From: a virus
IMG/VR virus record: IMGVR_UViG_3300046694_000162
Location: 1-38,386 of that record
Direction: 5' to 3' (one strand)
Length of the DNA: 38,386 bases
Position numbers and translations under genes: made by a program. This document shows positions 16,497-24,257 of the stretch, in pieces; the first letter of the stretch is position 1; each line of letters starts with the position of its first letter. The notes beneath the pieces are model-generated. The model made no database searches, was not told where the DNA came from, and saw only the letters and a program-made list of their open reading frames with translations.

Positions 16497-17078
16497 CTAG
16501 TCGTCCTGTTCCTGCAGTAGTTTGCCGATGTCGATGCTGGCCAGCGCCGCTGCGAGGGCGGATTCCACCAGGCGCTCGCAGGCGTGCGGGTCGTCGAGCG
16601 CGGCCAGCTGGTCCTTCAAGCGCGCCGGCACGTTGAGGACTGAATCGCGGATGCCGCGGAATGTGGTCGACGCGATGCGTTTCGCGTCCTCGACCGGAAT
16701 CAGTTCGCCGGCCAACTGCTCGTACTCGAGCTTCTGCTTCAGCGCGCTGTACTTCTCGCGGTCAGCGCGGTGTGCGCGGTATTCGCGAGTCGTAGCGTCT
16801 CCCTCTCCCTCGGCGGCTTCATCGTCGACCAGGTCCCCGTCGCCCCGGGCACCAACATTGCGAACAGCAGCCGGCGGCGCAGGGCGCCTTTCCGACTCCG
16901 TGATGCTGACGATGCTGCGCTGGATCTCGCCGCTGTTGCGCCAGTCGCGATCGGCCTGGTCGGAGTCGATCTTCTTGCCATCTTGGACTTTGATGTGACC
17001 GGCCTCGATTGCCTTTTGCACCGCGCGCAGCGTGACGCCCGCGTGCCGCGAGTACTCGCGATATCCCATCAAAGCCAT
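16497..17078 (-). CDS. terminase small subunit (Nu1-like)
   Basis: 193 residues. The N-terminus (residues 5-28, YREYSRHAGVTLRAVQKAI) is a winged helix-turn-helix like that of lambda gpNu1, followed by a linker and a charged helix that would bind the large subunit. It recognises the packaging site. Immediately upstream of its start codon lie five TGACTAC repeats, candidates for its binding sites. The gene ends directly before the large subunit start. Confidence 0.85.
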   Translation of the reverse strand: MALMGYREYSRHAGVTLRAVQKAIEAGHIKVQDGKKIDSDQADRDWRNSGEIQRSIVSITESERRPAPPAAVRNVGARGDGDLVDDEAAEGEGDATTREYRAHRADREKYSALKQKLEYEQLAGELIPVEDAKRIASTTFRGIRDSVLNVPARLKDQLAALDDPHACERLVESALAAALASIDIGKLLQEQDD

Positions 17079-17306
17079 GTGACTACCCTTATGCTGACTA
17101 CTGACTACTGACTACCGGGTGACTACCCCTTCAAAAGTTTGTGACGACACGAATGTCGTGGCTCGAATTACCCGTCAACCGACACCCCCGGGAAGGACCC
17201 TGGAAAAATGGGGCAAGACACCCAGGGCGCCGGCGCCCCGCAGGCCTCGACCGACCCAGGCCGGGCGGGGCGCCAGGCCGGGCGGGCACGGGAGCAGACC
17301 AGCGGC
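17079..17306. other. candidate cos / packaging region
   Basis: 228 bases without a convincing gene between the Z-like gene and the small terminase gene, the place of cos in lambda-type phages. It contains five TGACTAC repeats next to the terminase gene and, at 17225-17238, a perfect 14-base palindrome GGGCGCCGGCGCCC that could be the nicking site. The actual cut position cannot be read because the contig is circular. Confidence 0.45.
17080..17126 (+). repeat. five TGACTAC repeats upstream of small terminase gene
   Basis: TGACTAC occurs at 17080, 17095, 17102, 17109 and 17120 (first base). The middle three are head-to-tail with a seven-base period. By analogy with the R sites of lambda cosB they may bind the small terminase subunit encoded next to them; a simple slippage repeat is the alternative. 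Confidence 0.6.
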
Positions 17307-18062
17307 CTACTTCCGCGGGGCTGCTGCCCTCTGCAGCGCGTAGTCCATCGCGGACTTGAACTCGCCGACGAAGCGGGCACGCGCGACGTTCTCGACGATC
17401 TTGTCGAAGGGGACTCGGACGCGATAGTGCGGTGCGCCGCCAGTGAACACGAAGACGGGCCGAATGCCCTCGCCATGGCCGAACTGTTTGCGTTGCCAGA
17501 TGCCTTCGATACCATCCATCGTGGCGACGAAGTATTGCGCCGCCTTGCCCTTGCGCTGGCTGCGCTTGCTGTTCGTGCGATTGGCCATGTAGCCCTGCTC
17601 GCCGAACGCACGCAACGCCGACAGGATCTGGACAATCTGAGCCCGCCTGACGTTGCCGTACGCATCCAGCTGCGCGCCCGAGGCTGGTACCGCGAACTGG
17701 CCACTGCGCATCAGCCCTTTGCCGATGAGTGCCCGCTCGAAGCGCTTTGCGCCCCGTGCACCGCCATACACCTCTGGCGTGAGGAACTTGCTTGCCGGTG
17801 TCCCCTTGTACGCGTCGTCCTTGAAGTAGACCCTCGCGAACGGCTGGGCATCGGACTTCTTTGCAGGCACGACCCGCAAGCTGTTGAGCGTGTAAGGGGT
17901 AGGTCGGTCGAACCGTTGACGCATCACATCCAGCACACCTGCCTGAGCTTTTTGCGCTGTCTTCGTCAGAGCCATCGCGACTGCGAAGGGGACGTGCTTT
18001 CGCTGCACGTCGCTCATATTCCTGAGCAGCTCAGGCAAGCCCTGAACATGTACCTTCGCCAT
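17307..18062 (-). CDS. minor tail protein Z-like
   Basis: 251 residues, basic. The start (LPELLRNMSDVQRKHVPFAV, AMALTKTAQKAQAGVLDVM) resembles lambda gpZ and related tail-completion proteins, which prepare the tail for joining to the head. The C-terminal part (VPFDKIVENVARARFVGEF) also fits. Unusually it is the first late gene, ahead of the terminase genes, not among the tail genes. The start has AGGTAGGGG upstream and follows a 260-base leader with three terminators. Confidence 0.6.
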   Translation of the reverse strand: MAKVHVQGLPELLRNMSDVQRKHVPFAVAMALTKTAQKAQAGVLDVMRQRFDRPTPYTLNSLRVVPAKKSDAQPFARVYFKDDAYKGTPASKFLTPEVYGGARGAKRFERALIGKGLMRSGQFAVPASGAQLDAYGNVRRAQIVQILSALRAFGEQGYMANRTNSKRSQRKGKAAQYFVATMDGIEGIWQRKQFGHGEGIRPVFVFTGGAPHYRVRVPFDKIVENVARARFVGEFKSAMDYALQRAAAPRK

Positions 18063-18074
18063 TGCCCCTACCTT

Positions 18075-18090
18075 GTGCAGACGTCTGCAC
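18075..18090. repeat. 16-base palindrome GTGCAGACGTCTGCAC, copy 1
   Basis: A perfect palindrome in the leader before the first late gene. The same 16 bases occur at 33522-33537, and one- or two-mismatch versions at 25686-25701 and 15182-15197. Function unknown; a protein-binding dyad is possible. Confidence 0.7.
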
Positions 18091-18094
18091 GAAT

Positions 18095-18116
18095 AAAAAA
18101 GCCTGGCGGACCAGGC
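18095..18116 (-). terminator. late leader terminator 3
   Basis: On the minus strand GCCTGG and CCAGGC form a perfect stem with a four-base loop followed by six T residues and ATT. It lies 33 bases before the first late gene. Confidence 0.8.
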
Positions 18117-18186
18117 AAACGAACGATGCGTTGTATCCCCCGCTTTCCAGCGGATCGAGACAGGATCACCACCTTTCGTCGTTGAG

Positions 18187-18220
18187 AATAAAAAGCGCCG
18201 GCGCGGACCGGCAAAGGCGC
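18187..18220 (-). terminator. late leader terminator 2
   Basis: On the minus strand a GC-rich inverted repeat (GCCGG / CCGGC, extendable through GCGCC / GGCGC) is followed by GCTTTTTATT. Confidence 0.65.
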
Positions 18221-18250
18221 CGGGGATGGCACCGAGGAGACGCTGGAAAG

Positions 18251-18288
18251 CAAAAGCCCTGTCGGGCGTTCACCGGACAGGGCTTTTG
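18251..18288. terminator. late leader terminator 1 (bidirectional)
   Basis: CAAAAGCCCTGTC and GACAGGGCTTTTG form a perfect 13-base-pair stem with a 12-base loop. The A and T runs within the arms make it a terminator for both strands. Confidence 0.85.
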
Positions 18289-18331
18289 CTTGAATTCGGA
18301 CTCAAGGCGTAATTGCTTCGAGAATGGCGAA

Positions 18332-18361
18332 AATATACATGTGCTGTAACAATGCCGTCAA
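18332..18361 (-). promoter_or_regulatory. candidate late promoter (pR'-like)
   Basis: On the minus strand TTGACG (18361-18356) and TATATT (18337-18332) are separated by 18 bases, each one mismatch from the sigma-70 consensus. The -35 box overlaps the stop codon of the Q-like candidate. Transcription would begin near 18325 and meet three terminators before the first late gene. Confidence 0.7.
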
Positions 18362-19323
18362 TCAATTTCTGTCGGCAATGCAACACCATCATTGACGAGC
18401 CGCTCTTCCAGACGCTTGATCGCCATGTCCTCGAGCTCGCGCAGCTTGTTGCTCATCTTGAACGACGCACGCTGGTAGAGCATCGGGTTGCCGCCGAACG
18501 AATTGGCCAGGTCGCGGAACGTGACGCCAACCTTTGCGTGGTTGGCGAACAGCCGGCCCAGCATGCAGTCCAGGGCGAGAGGCTTGATGCGCGGGAACTG
18601 CGGCCGAAGCCAATCGGACAGGCCCTTGATGGCCTCGATGCGTTCAGCCGAGAACGCGAAGCGACGCGCCTGGCCGCCTGCGGGCCGACCGCTGTCGGTC
18701 ACGCCGCCCTTGGCGCGGTCGATCGCGATCTGCACGGTTCGCGCCGCAGCCTCGGCACGTGCCAGCTCGCCCCCAGCATCGCGCACGTCGTCGCGCGCGG
18801 CCTCGTACTGATTGCGGATCGTAGTCTCGACGTCTGCGCTGTTGATGCTGCCCCGGCTTGCCAGGTACTGTTCCCTCGACGCCTCGAGTGCGACACGCGC
18901 CTGGCGCATCTTTGCAGTCGCCGCCTCGACCTGCTTGGTCGCGCGATCGAAGGCGTCGGCCAGCTGATCGCCGGTGAGGTCGGCCGGCGCGATGTCCTCG
19001 AACTCGACGTGGCCGTACTTTGCCTGCAGAGTCCACATCTCCGGCTTCGGCAAGTGCTTGACGGCTTGCGTGATCATCGCGCACTGCGCCCGCACCTCGT
19101 CACCGCTCAGGCCTCCGAAGTTGACCGACTCGGACGGCTGGCCGCGCAGCTGGTCGAGCCAGGCGCGCTGCTTGTCCTCAAGCCTGATCGATTCCAGCAC
19201 GCGGATCAGCGCCTTGCGCATCGGCGCGTCCTGCATCGCCGGCTGACTCATCACCACGAAGGCCACGTGCACGGCCTGGCCCGTACTTCCAAAAATCGCT
19301 TCCATTTCCAACCCTGCTCCCAT
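18358..19323 (-). CDS. candidate late gene antiterminator (Q-like), unrecognised sequence
   Basis: 321 residues from ATG 19323, which has GAAAGGGG at the right distance; MEAIF six codons later is an alternative. The N-terminus MEAIFGSTGQAVHVAFVVMS recurs in uncharacterised Burkholderia-type phage proteins. Residues 105-190 are probably coiled coil. The C-terminal 70 residues (LDCMLGRLFANHAKVGVTFR, then DLANSFGGNPMLYQRASFKM) look like a helix-turn-helix. I do not recognise a named family. The Q-like role is inferred: the gene ends on a strong promoter followed by three terminators and then the late operon, the arrangement of lambda Q, pR' and tR'. Confidence 0.6.
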   Translation of the reverse strand: MGAGLEMEAIFGSTGQAVHVAFVVMSQPAMQDAPMRKALIRVLESIRLEDKQRAWLDQLRGQPSESVNFGGLSGDEVRAQCAMITQAVKHLPKPEMWTLQAKYGHVEFEDIAPADLTGDQLADAFDRATKQVEAATAKMRQARVALEASREQYLASRGSINSADVETTIRNQYEAARDDVRDAGGELARAEAAARTVQIAIDRAKGGVTDSGRPAGGQARRFAFSAERIEAIKGLSDWLRPQFPRIKPLALDCMLGRLFANHAKVGVTFRDLANSFGGNPMLYQRASFKMSNKLRELEDMAIKRLEERLVNDGVALPTEID

Positions 19324-19369
19324 CGTTAAACCCCTTTCACCCTTTCAGTTTCCCAGCGCTCTACGGCGC

Positions 19370-19594
19370 TCATCCCTTCGTGCTTTGCTGCTGGCCCGGC
19401 TCGATCACGTAAGGCAGGCCTCTCTCGTCCCACTGCACCCTGACTCGAGGCGGGCTCGGGGTGCCGACTGTGAACCCGTTCTCGCTTGCGAAAAACACCG
19501 GCTCGCCGCGAATGCCCTTCCTGATCTGCGCATCGATTTCTTCGGCACCGAAGGCGTCACGCAGCTTGTCGATCCACGCAGCGACCGTCGGCAT
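19370..19594 (-). CDS. small hypothetical phage protein
   Basis: 74 residues from ATG 19594, preferred over earlier in-frame ATGs at 19606 and 19621 because GAGGG lies five bases upstream. MPTVAAWIDKLRDAFGAEEI is a helical start seen in small proteins of Burkholderiales phages; the second half is beta-rich with VRVQWDERGLPYVIEPG. No domain or catalytic motif is recognised. It lies between the candidate replication origin and the Q-like gene and is probably transcribed with the replication genes. Confidence 0.65.
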   Translation of the reverse strand: MPTVAAWIDKLRDAFGAEEIDAQIRKGIRGEPVFFASENGFTVGTPSPPRVRVQWDERGLPYVIEPGQQQSTKG

Positions 19595-19898
19595 CTTTTC
19601 CCTCATCCCACCTTTCGCCATCTCCCGTCTCCCATCGAAAAATTGCCTGTTCACATACCGTTCACATCGTTCATCTACCCTTAACATCCCTATCTCTTTG
19701 TTTTTTTTACCTTTGTTAATGATGTGAAGGGTATGAATAGTTAATTGGCAAACAGTGGCCCAATCGTTTTTGTTCTTCCCTCTGTTTGCCCGGCCTTTCA
19801 CGCGCACACGCACATGAGGGAACACCGTTCACACCATTCACACCGTTCACAAACCCTTTATCTACGGGCTTTCTGTGTGTGAAGGCTTTGACGCTGTG
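19595..19898. other. candidate replication origin with GTTCACA iterons
   Basis: A 304-base stretch without a supported gene, much richer in A+T than its surroundings. GTTCACA-type repeats form two clusters: 19649, 19660 and 19669 (last one partial), and 19827, 19836 (one mismatch) and 19845, at 9-11 base spacing. Inverted copies (TGTGAAGG) lie near 19722 and 19875. Between the clusters are runs of T and ATTAA. Location next to the 3' end of the primase-helicase gene supports an origin; proof would need replication mapping. Confidence 0.5.
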
Positions 19899-22800
19899 TT
19901 AATGCTCACCATCCACATTGGCTCCATATCGGCTGCGATAAGCCCGCAGCTCTGACTCGAAAAGGGCACTCGACCCTTCGGCCCATTCGGCCAGGGACTT
20001 GCCCGGCGGCTGGTCGCCGACGAGGAACACCATGCGCTGTTTCACCTTGCTGCCCAGGTCGTACTTGATGAGGTGCTTGCGCATGGCGTCGCCGGCGTAG
20101 CGCGCGACCATCGGGCTGAAGGCCGTCATGGACGTGTACATCGGCTCGCCCGATCGGGCACACCACACCTTGAAGGCGTCGTACAGCTGGTTGACGCTGA
20201 CGGTGATGAACGGCAGCGGCAGGAAGCCGCGCGACCACTCGCGATAGAACCGTTCAGCCGGCGCCAGGCTCTTTTCGATCAGGCTGTCCTTGGCGTCGTT
20301 GTAGATCGGCTTCGTGTGGGCGTTGAAATCACCCATGTCCAGCTCGTACATCAGGAAGTGGTAGAACGCCTCGATACCACCCTGCGCGATCTCGGCGCCG
20401 ACGCTTTCATAGAACTCGCGGCCGAGCGCCGGCGGCGTCCACACGACCAGGTAGCGGCGGTCGGTCTTGTCCAGGGCCAACGGCTGCAGCTCGTTGGAGA
20501 GGAACACGAAATTCATCTGGTTCTTCTCGACGTGCTCGGGCATGCCCTTCGGATTGACGATGACGGTCTCGCCGCTGATCAGGCCCTTGAGCTTGCCCTT
20601 CATCTGCTTCAGTTCTGCCCTGGTCACCACCTCGTCCGCCACCATGAACAGCTTCATGCTGGCCCAGTCGTTGAACTTCGACTCCAGCTGGTCGTTGCCG
20701 ATCACGTAGCCGTAGTCGCCGTAGATCGGCTTAACCACGCGCTCGAAGAAGAAGTTTTTGCCCGATCCCTCGTCGCCGTGCATGATGATCGAGGTTGGCA
20801 TCTTGGCGCCCGGGTTCCGGAGCGGGTATGCCAGCCAGCGCAGGATCCACGTCTCCAGCTCCTCGTCGCCGTTGCACAGGTGCGCGAGCAGCGTCCGGAT
20901 CAGGAGGCAGTTGCCCTTCTTGGGCCTCATCGGCCAGCCATTGAACAGGTTGACCGTGGCGGTAGGGCCGCTCTCGGCGGGCGAAGGCGTCTCCTTCGGG
21001 TCGAACACGATGTTTTTCTTGAGCACCCACTTGCGGGCGTCGCCGCTCCAGAACTTCATCACGTCGCTGTTGGCCACGATCGTGCGCATGGCGGCAAGAC
21101 GCATCAGCATCCGATGCCGGCAGTCCCACACCATGTCCTCGCCGTACACCAGGATGAAGTTCTCCAGCACGTCGTCGACCTTGTCCCAGTGGTCACGGCC
21201 GTACACCTTCTTGGGCTTTTCCTTCTGTTTCTTCTCGCCCTGGTCGCCCTCATCGCCAACGTCCCCCTCCCCCGCGCGCGAAGCGCCGCCGGCTGGGCTC
21301 CGCCCATGCGGCGCATTCTCACCAAATCTCTCGTCAAGATTCGGCGGCATCTCCTCATTCGCGCTTGCGCGCGGCTGCTCCGCAGCGGGGGGAGCGGGGG
21401 ACGCAGGCGACTGCACGTCGGCCGCTTCCGCGTGGGGGGAAGGGGGAGAATCGATATTGCGCTGCTTCGCAGCGAAGGGGAGGACGTTCGCAGGCTGCGG
21501 CACCGCTTCGACCGCTTGCGCGGAATTGGAGGCGGTGGACTCGGTATTGCGCTGCTCCGCAGCGAGGGAAAGGGAGGCACCGGCTGGCGCCGGCGCCAGG
21601 AGCTCGCGGTCGCCGTTCGACAACATCGCGGACACCATTCCGGCCTGCTCCATCTGCTCGAGCAGGCGAGCAGCGCGGTTGTACCCGACGCGCAGGTGAC
21701 GCTGCACCAGGGAGATCGACGCACGGCGATGCTGCAACACCACCGCCACTGCCTGGTCGTACAGCGGATCGGCATCGCCGTCTTCCTCGGCCGCTTGCGC
21801 GGGGCTGGCGGGAGAATCGGTATTGCGCTGCTGCGCAGCGAGGAGGGAAACACCCAGTTGCGCTGCGACTTTGTCCAGCCCTTCCTCGATGTGAAGGTCG
21901 TTCCAATCCGTGATCTTGCGCCCTGCCCTGTCGATCGAGAACAGCGGCATGGCCACCGAGGCATTGCCAACGGCTGCAGCCGCTGCATGGCAGCTGGCGA
22001 CGCCGGCATTCGTGAACGTGGGCGTGCGAACGACGCGGCCCTTGCGGATGTCGGCCTCGATGTACCGGATGCCCCGGGCGTCCTCGCGCCACCTTGCCAT
22101 CACCTCGACCTCGTCGCCGTCATCGGCAGCAACACGGTGCGTTACGCCGTCGATCGGGACCGGAACGGACACCTTGAACTCCTCCTGCAGGCGCTCGACG
22201 TAGCGCTCGACCAGCAGGTAGTCGTCGTCCGCCAGCAGCAGCAGGTGCGCATGGGGGTAGCGCTGGCGCAGGGCCTTGGCCACGTGGATCAGGTTCCCGG
22301 CGTTGAGGGCGACGACGACAGGCAGATCGTAGCCAGGGGCGAGGGACAGGCGCGCACTGGCACAGGTTGCGTACCCCTCGCCGAGCGCAATGATCGGGGC
22401 GCTGGCCAGGTTGCCGAGGATGTGTGCGACGCCGATCGCGTCCATCCCCTTGTTAAGCATCTTTTCGCCAGCGGCGTCGATCTTCTGCAGGCCGAGGAGC
22501 TGCCCGTTGCGGTACAGGGGAATGAGCAGCCGGCCGTCGAGACCGACGCGCAGCCCTTCGCCAGGCACTTGCTTGCGCGCCAGGTATGGGTGCACGACCG
22601 GGATACCCTCGGCCTTTCGCCACTGGTCGCGGGCGCGGCCAGCTGCCAGGCGTGCAGCCTGCTCGCGCTTTTCCTCCTCGGCCTTCTCAGCAGCGCGCTG
22701 CTGCCGAGTGTACTCGGCGCGGTCTTCATCGGTCATGCTCGAGGTGTCGACCTTCACCGGTACCGTGTTGCGGTTCTCGCCCTGGAAGTGTCCAAACGCG

Positions 22801-22970
22801 CCGGTGACGACTTTACGTCCCGAGTCCAGGGTCAGCTCGCGTAGGATGTACCAGCACTTCTTCTGCGGCCCGAAGCGCTGGAACTTGCCGTTCATGATCG
22901 GGTGGTTTGCGGGCAGCGTCGGCAGCCCGTACTCGAGCATTTGCAAGACGACTTGTTCCTTACTGCTCAT
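19899..22970 (-). CDS. bifunctional primase-helicase with FtsK-gamma-like insert
   Basis: 1,023 residues from ATG 22970, which shares one base with the preceding stop. Residues 115-260 are a Toprim-type primase domain with GEGYAT (197-202) and ADDD (247-250). Residues 401-448 ([20 protein letters not shown] onwards) match the FtsK gamma winged helix, a DNA-sequence reading domain. Residues 730-840 are a phage helicase with Walker A GDEGSGKN (732-739) and Walker B LFMVADE (774-780). The linker at 375-575 carries three repeat-derived AAxQRN segments. It would prime and unwind DNA at the phage origin, which may lie just downstream. Length is at the upper end for this family because of the linker. 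Confidence 0.88.
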   Translation of the reverse strand: MSSKEQVVLQMLEYGLPTLPANHPIMNGKFQRFGPQKKCWYILRELTLDSGRKVVTGAFGHFQGENRNTVPVKVDTSSMTDEDRAEYTRQQRAAEKAEEEKREQAARLAAGRARDQWRKAEGIPVVHPYLARKQVPGEGLRVGLDGRLLIPLYRNGQLLGLQKIDAAGEKMLNKGMDAIGVAHILGNLASAPIIALGEGYATCASARLSLAPGYDLPVVVALNAGNLIHVAKALRQRYPHAHLLLLADDDYLLVERYVERLQEEFKVSVPVPIDGVTHRVAADDGDEVEVMARWREDARGIRYIEADIRKGRVVRTPTFTNAGVASCHAAAAAVGNASVAMPLFSIDRAGRKITDWNDLHIEEGLDKVAAQLGVSLLAAQQRNTDSPASPAQAAEEDGDADPLYDQAVAVVLQHRRASISLVQRHLRVGYNRAARLLEQMEQAGMVSAMLSNGDRELLAPAPAGASLSLAAEQRNTESTASNSAQAVEAVPQPANVLPFAAKQRNIDSPPSPHAEAADVQSPASPAPPAAEQPRASANEEMPPNLDERFGENAPHGRSPAGGASRAGEGDVGDEGDQGEKKQKEKPKKVYGRDHWDKVDDVLENFILVYGEDMVWDCRHRMLMRLAAMRTIVANSDVMKFWSGDARKWVLKKNIVFDPKETPSPAESGPTATVNLFNGWPMRPKKGNCLLIRTLLAHLCNGDEELETWILRWLAYPLRNPGAKMPTSIIMHGDEGSGKNFFFERVVKPIYGDYGYVIGNDQLESKFNDWASMKLFMVADEVVTRAELKQMKGKLKGLISGETVIVNPKGMPEHVEKNQMNFVFLSNELQPLALDKTDRRYLVVWTPPALGREFYESVGAEIAQGGIEAFYHFLMYELDMGDFNAHTKPIYNDAKDSLIEKSLAPAERFYREWSRGFLPLPFITVSVNQLYDAFKVWCARSGEPMYTSMTAFSPMVARYAGDAMRKHLIKYDLGSKVKQRMVFLVGDQPPGKSLAEWAEGSSALFESELRAYRSRYGANVDGEH
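21421..21483 (+). repeat. in-frame palindromic repeat, copy A
   Basis: About 60 bases, sharing with copies B and C the order CCGCTTnCGCG, a G-rich stretch, TCGnTATTGCGCTGCT and CGCAGCGA. The core CGCTGCttcGCAGCG folds as a hairpin. It lies inside the primase-helicase gene and codes for residues around 500-520 in the antisense direction. Confidence 0.8.
21510..21574 (+). repeat. in-frame palindromic repeat, copy B
   Basis: Second copy, with hairpin core CGCTGCtccGCAGCG, encoding residues about 466-487 of the primase-helicase linker. A truncated fourth relative, with the cgcttgcgcg start and gctgctccgcagcg hairpin only, lies at 21361-21390. Confidence 0.8.
21789..21851 (+). repeat. in-frame palindromic repeat, copy C
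   Basis: Third copy, with hairpin core CGCTGCtgcGCAGCG, encoding residues about 373-394, between the Toprim and FtsK-gamma-like domains. The three copies keep the reading frame open and translate to AAxQRNxxS with acidic or proline-rich tails. Confidence 0.8.
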
Positions 22971-23383
22971 CAGTTCTCCGCTTTGATGCTGCTTTTGTAC
23001 GGCACGCTGACGTTCGCGCAACGGGACGGAATGTCCCGGTAGTCGAAGGCGCCAGGGCGCATGGGGCGCTGGGGACGATGACGCGCCGACAGCTGTTGGA
23101 TCGGGTGAACGTAGCGGCCGGTGATCGCTTCCTGCTCGACCGGCTCGGGCGTGCGCTCGTCGAGGAAGTCGCGGCCCGCCTGCGTGATGCAGAACACGCC
23201 GGCCGCGTTGACGTCGACCAGCTTCCAGCGAGTGAGCGGGCCAGTCACTTCGCGGTCGAACTTCACCGCCGACTTGCTTGAGGACGCATGGTTCATCCAG
23301 TCTTTGGTATCGAGCGGACCTACCTGGAGCAGGAACTGGAGAGCCAGGTAGGCGCGGCTGCCCGCGCGCGGACCGTTACGCAT
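22970..23383 (-). CDS. hypothetical early protein, possible winged helix
   Basis: 137 residues. The middle ([34 protein letters not shown]) reads like a winged-helix domain with a 'T.AGR.FL' wing, so DNA binding is plausible. The C-terminal 40 residues are basic and proline/arginine-rich. It overlaps the CII-like gene by eight bases and the primase by one, so it belongs to the replication operon. No named family is recognised. Confidence 0.65.
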   Translation of the reverse strand: MRNGPRAGSRAYLALQFLLQVGPLDTKDWMNHASSSKSAVKFDREVTGPLTRWKLVDVNAAGVFCITQAGRDFLDERTPEPVEQEAITGRYVHPIQQLSARHRPQRPMRPGAFDYRDIPSRCANVSVPYKSSIKAEN

Positions 23384-23843
23384 CTTTGCCTCCGTCGCCG
23401 GGCTGGCCGTAGACCAGGAACATAAGGCCCAGCAGCTCGGTCAGCGTCTGGTGCATCTTGCGCGCGTCCTCCTCGAGGATCTTCCGCTCGCGCGCATCGA
23501 TCGAGTCATCGTTTGCGATGGCCGCGGTGAAGTCCCGCGAGAGGTCCCCGAGCTTGGTGTACAGCTCGTTGAACTTCTTCATGAGATCCTGGTTCTCATG
23601 CTCCTCACCATCCGGCAGCCGGACGAAGATGCCGCCGGACGCCGCGGCGATCGCTTCCGCGTAGTGCTTGGTGTCCGACAGCAGCTGCAGCGCCAAGGAA
23701 TCTTCGTCCGACAGCTTCTGCTCCTTCACGCCGTAGACTCGGTTGCGCAGCGCGTTCACTGACATGCCGAGGTAAGGGGCAGCAACTTCCCAGCCACCCC
23801 GGACGGCGGCGATCATCTTGAGTTTTGCTTCACGCAATTCCAT
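23376..23843 (-). CDS. CII-type regulatory protein (YmfL/CP76-like)
   Basis: 155 residues from ATG 23843, which has AGAGGGATGT directly upstream; a much longer open frame to 24173 is not supported by composition. Residues 12-45 (GGWEVAAPYLGMSVNALRNR) form a helix-turn-helix of the phage CII/CP76 group, followed by the conserved 'L.LQ.LSDT..YAEAIA..SGG.F..LP' stretch. Such proteins sway the lysis-lysogeny decision. It lies in the leftward early operon after cro, as cII does in lambda. An operator-like sequence lies 34 bases upstream. Confidence 0.75.
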   Translation of the reverse strand: MELREAKLKMIAAVRGGWEVAAPYLGMSVNALRNRVYGVKEQKLSDEDSLALQLLSDTKHYAEAIAAASGGIFVRLPDGEEHENQDLMKKFNELYTKLGDLSRDFTAAIANDDSIDARERKILEEDARKMHQTLTELLGLMFLVYGQPGDGGKDA

Positions 23844-23876
23844 ACATCCCTCTGTTTTATTTTGGTTTTGCCAACT

Positions 23877-23892
23877 ATTGCTAAGCAGTAAA
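23877..23892. promoter_or_regulatory. operator-like site, weak match
   Basis: ATTGCTAAGCAGTAAA fits the ATTAC-N6-GTAAT dyad with two mismatches and keeps the spacing. It lies between the divergent CII-like gene and the 23931 gene. Confidence 0.35.
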
Positions 23893-23930
23893 GTGCGAAG
23901 CTCTTTCCTATTTGAAATTGAGAGGTCTCG

Positions 23931-24257
23931 ATGACGCTTACGGAGGCGGTCGCAAACAAGCACCTGGTGCACTGGCTCGACAACGGCTTTGTGCGGACGC
24001 TGGAACCGCACTCTTTCGCGCAGCTGGCGGGCGGTCGGTCGGTCCTGATCGCGTTTCAGATTGCCGGTGGGCCTGCGCTCGAGGAGCCGTGTTGGAAGGT
24101 GGTCGACGCGACTGATCTGCTGACGATTGATGCTGTCGAGCGCTTTGGACAATGCCGGCCGATACCACGCCACCTGCAGGCGCTAGTGCATGTGACCTAC
24201 GCATCGGCGTCGCGCGCCGGCTCACCTGGTGCGAGCTTGGCCGTACCCCGGAGGTAG
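23931..24257 (+). CDS. small conserved protein of WYL-like type
   Basis: 108 residues starting at ATG 23931 with TTGAGAGG upstream. The pattern LTEAVANKHLVHWL, RTLEPHSFAQL, VLIAFQIAGG, WKVVDATDLL follows a widespread family of small proteins with 'EPH.YG ... L.AYQ.GG ... W..F.V' order, sometimes annotated as WYL-like. Function of the family is not established here. It points rightward between two leftward genes, and its last 61 bases lie antisense to the end of the cro-like gene. Confidence 0.6.
   Translation: MTLTEAVANKHLVHWLDNGFVRTLEPHSFAQLAGGRSVLIAFQIAGGPALEEPCWKVVDATDLLTIDAVERFGQCRPIPRHLQALVHVTYASASRAGSPGASLAVPRR

Noticed and set aside
17080-17126. CRISPR array
   Set aside because: The units are seven bases and partly head-to-tail, with no spacers of regular length and no cas genes.
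21421-21851. CRISPR or insertion sequence in the primase gene
   Set aside because: The repeats are unevenly spaced, translated and have no transposase; a palindromic element family explains them better.
20073-22844. 923-codon open frame on the plus strand opposite the primase-helicase gene
   Set aside because: It is the mirror frame of a high-GC gene with strong domain evidence; the translation is arginine-, histidine- and leucine-rich with no domain and no ribosome site.
23844-24173. N-terminal extension of the CII-like gene up to 24173
   Set aside because: The extension is arginine/proline-rich and unlike the family, while ATG 23843 has a clear ribosome site and begins the conserved domain.
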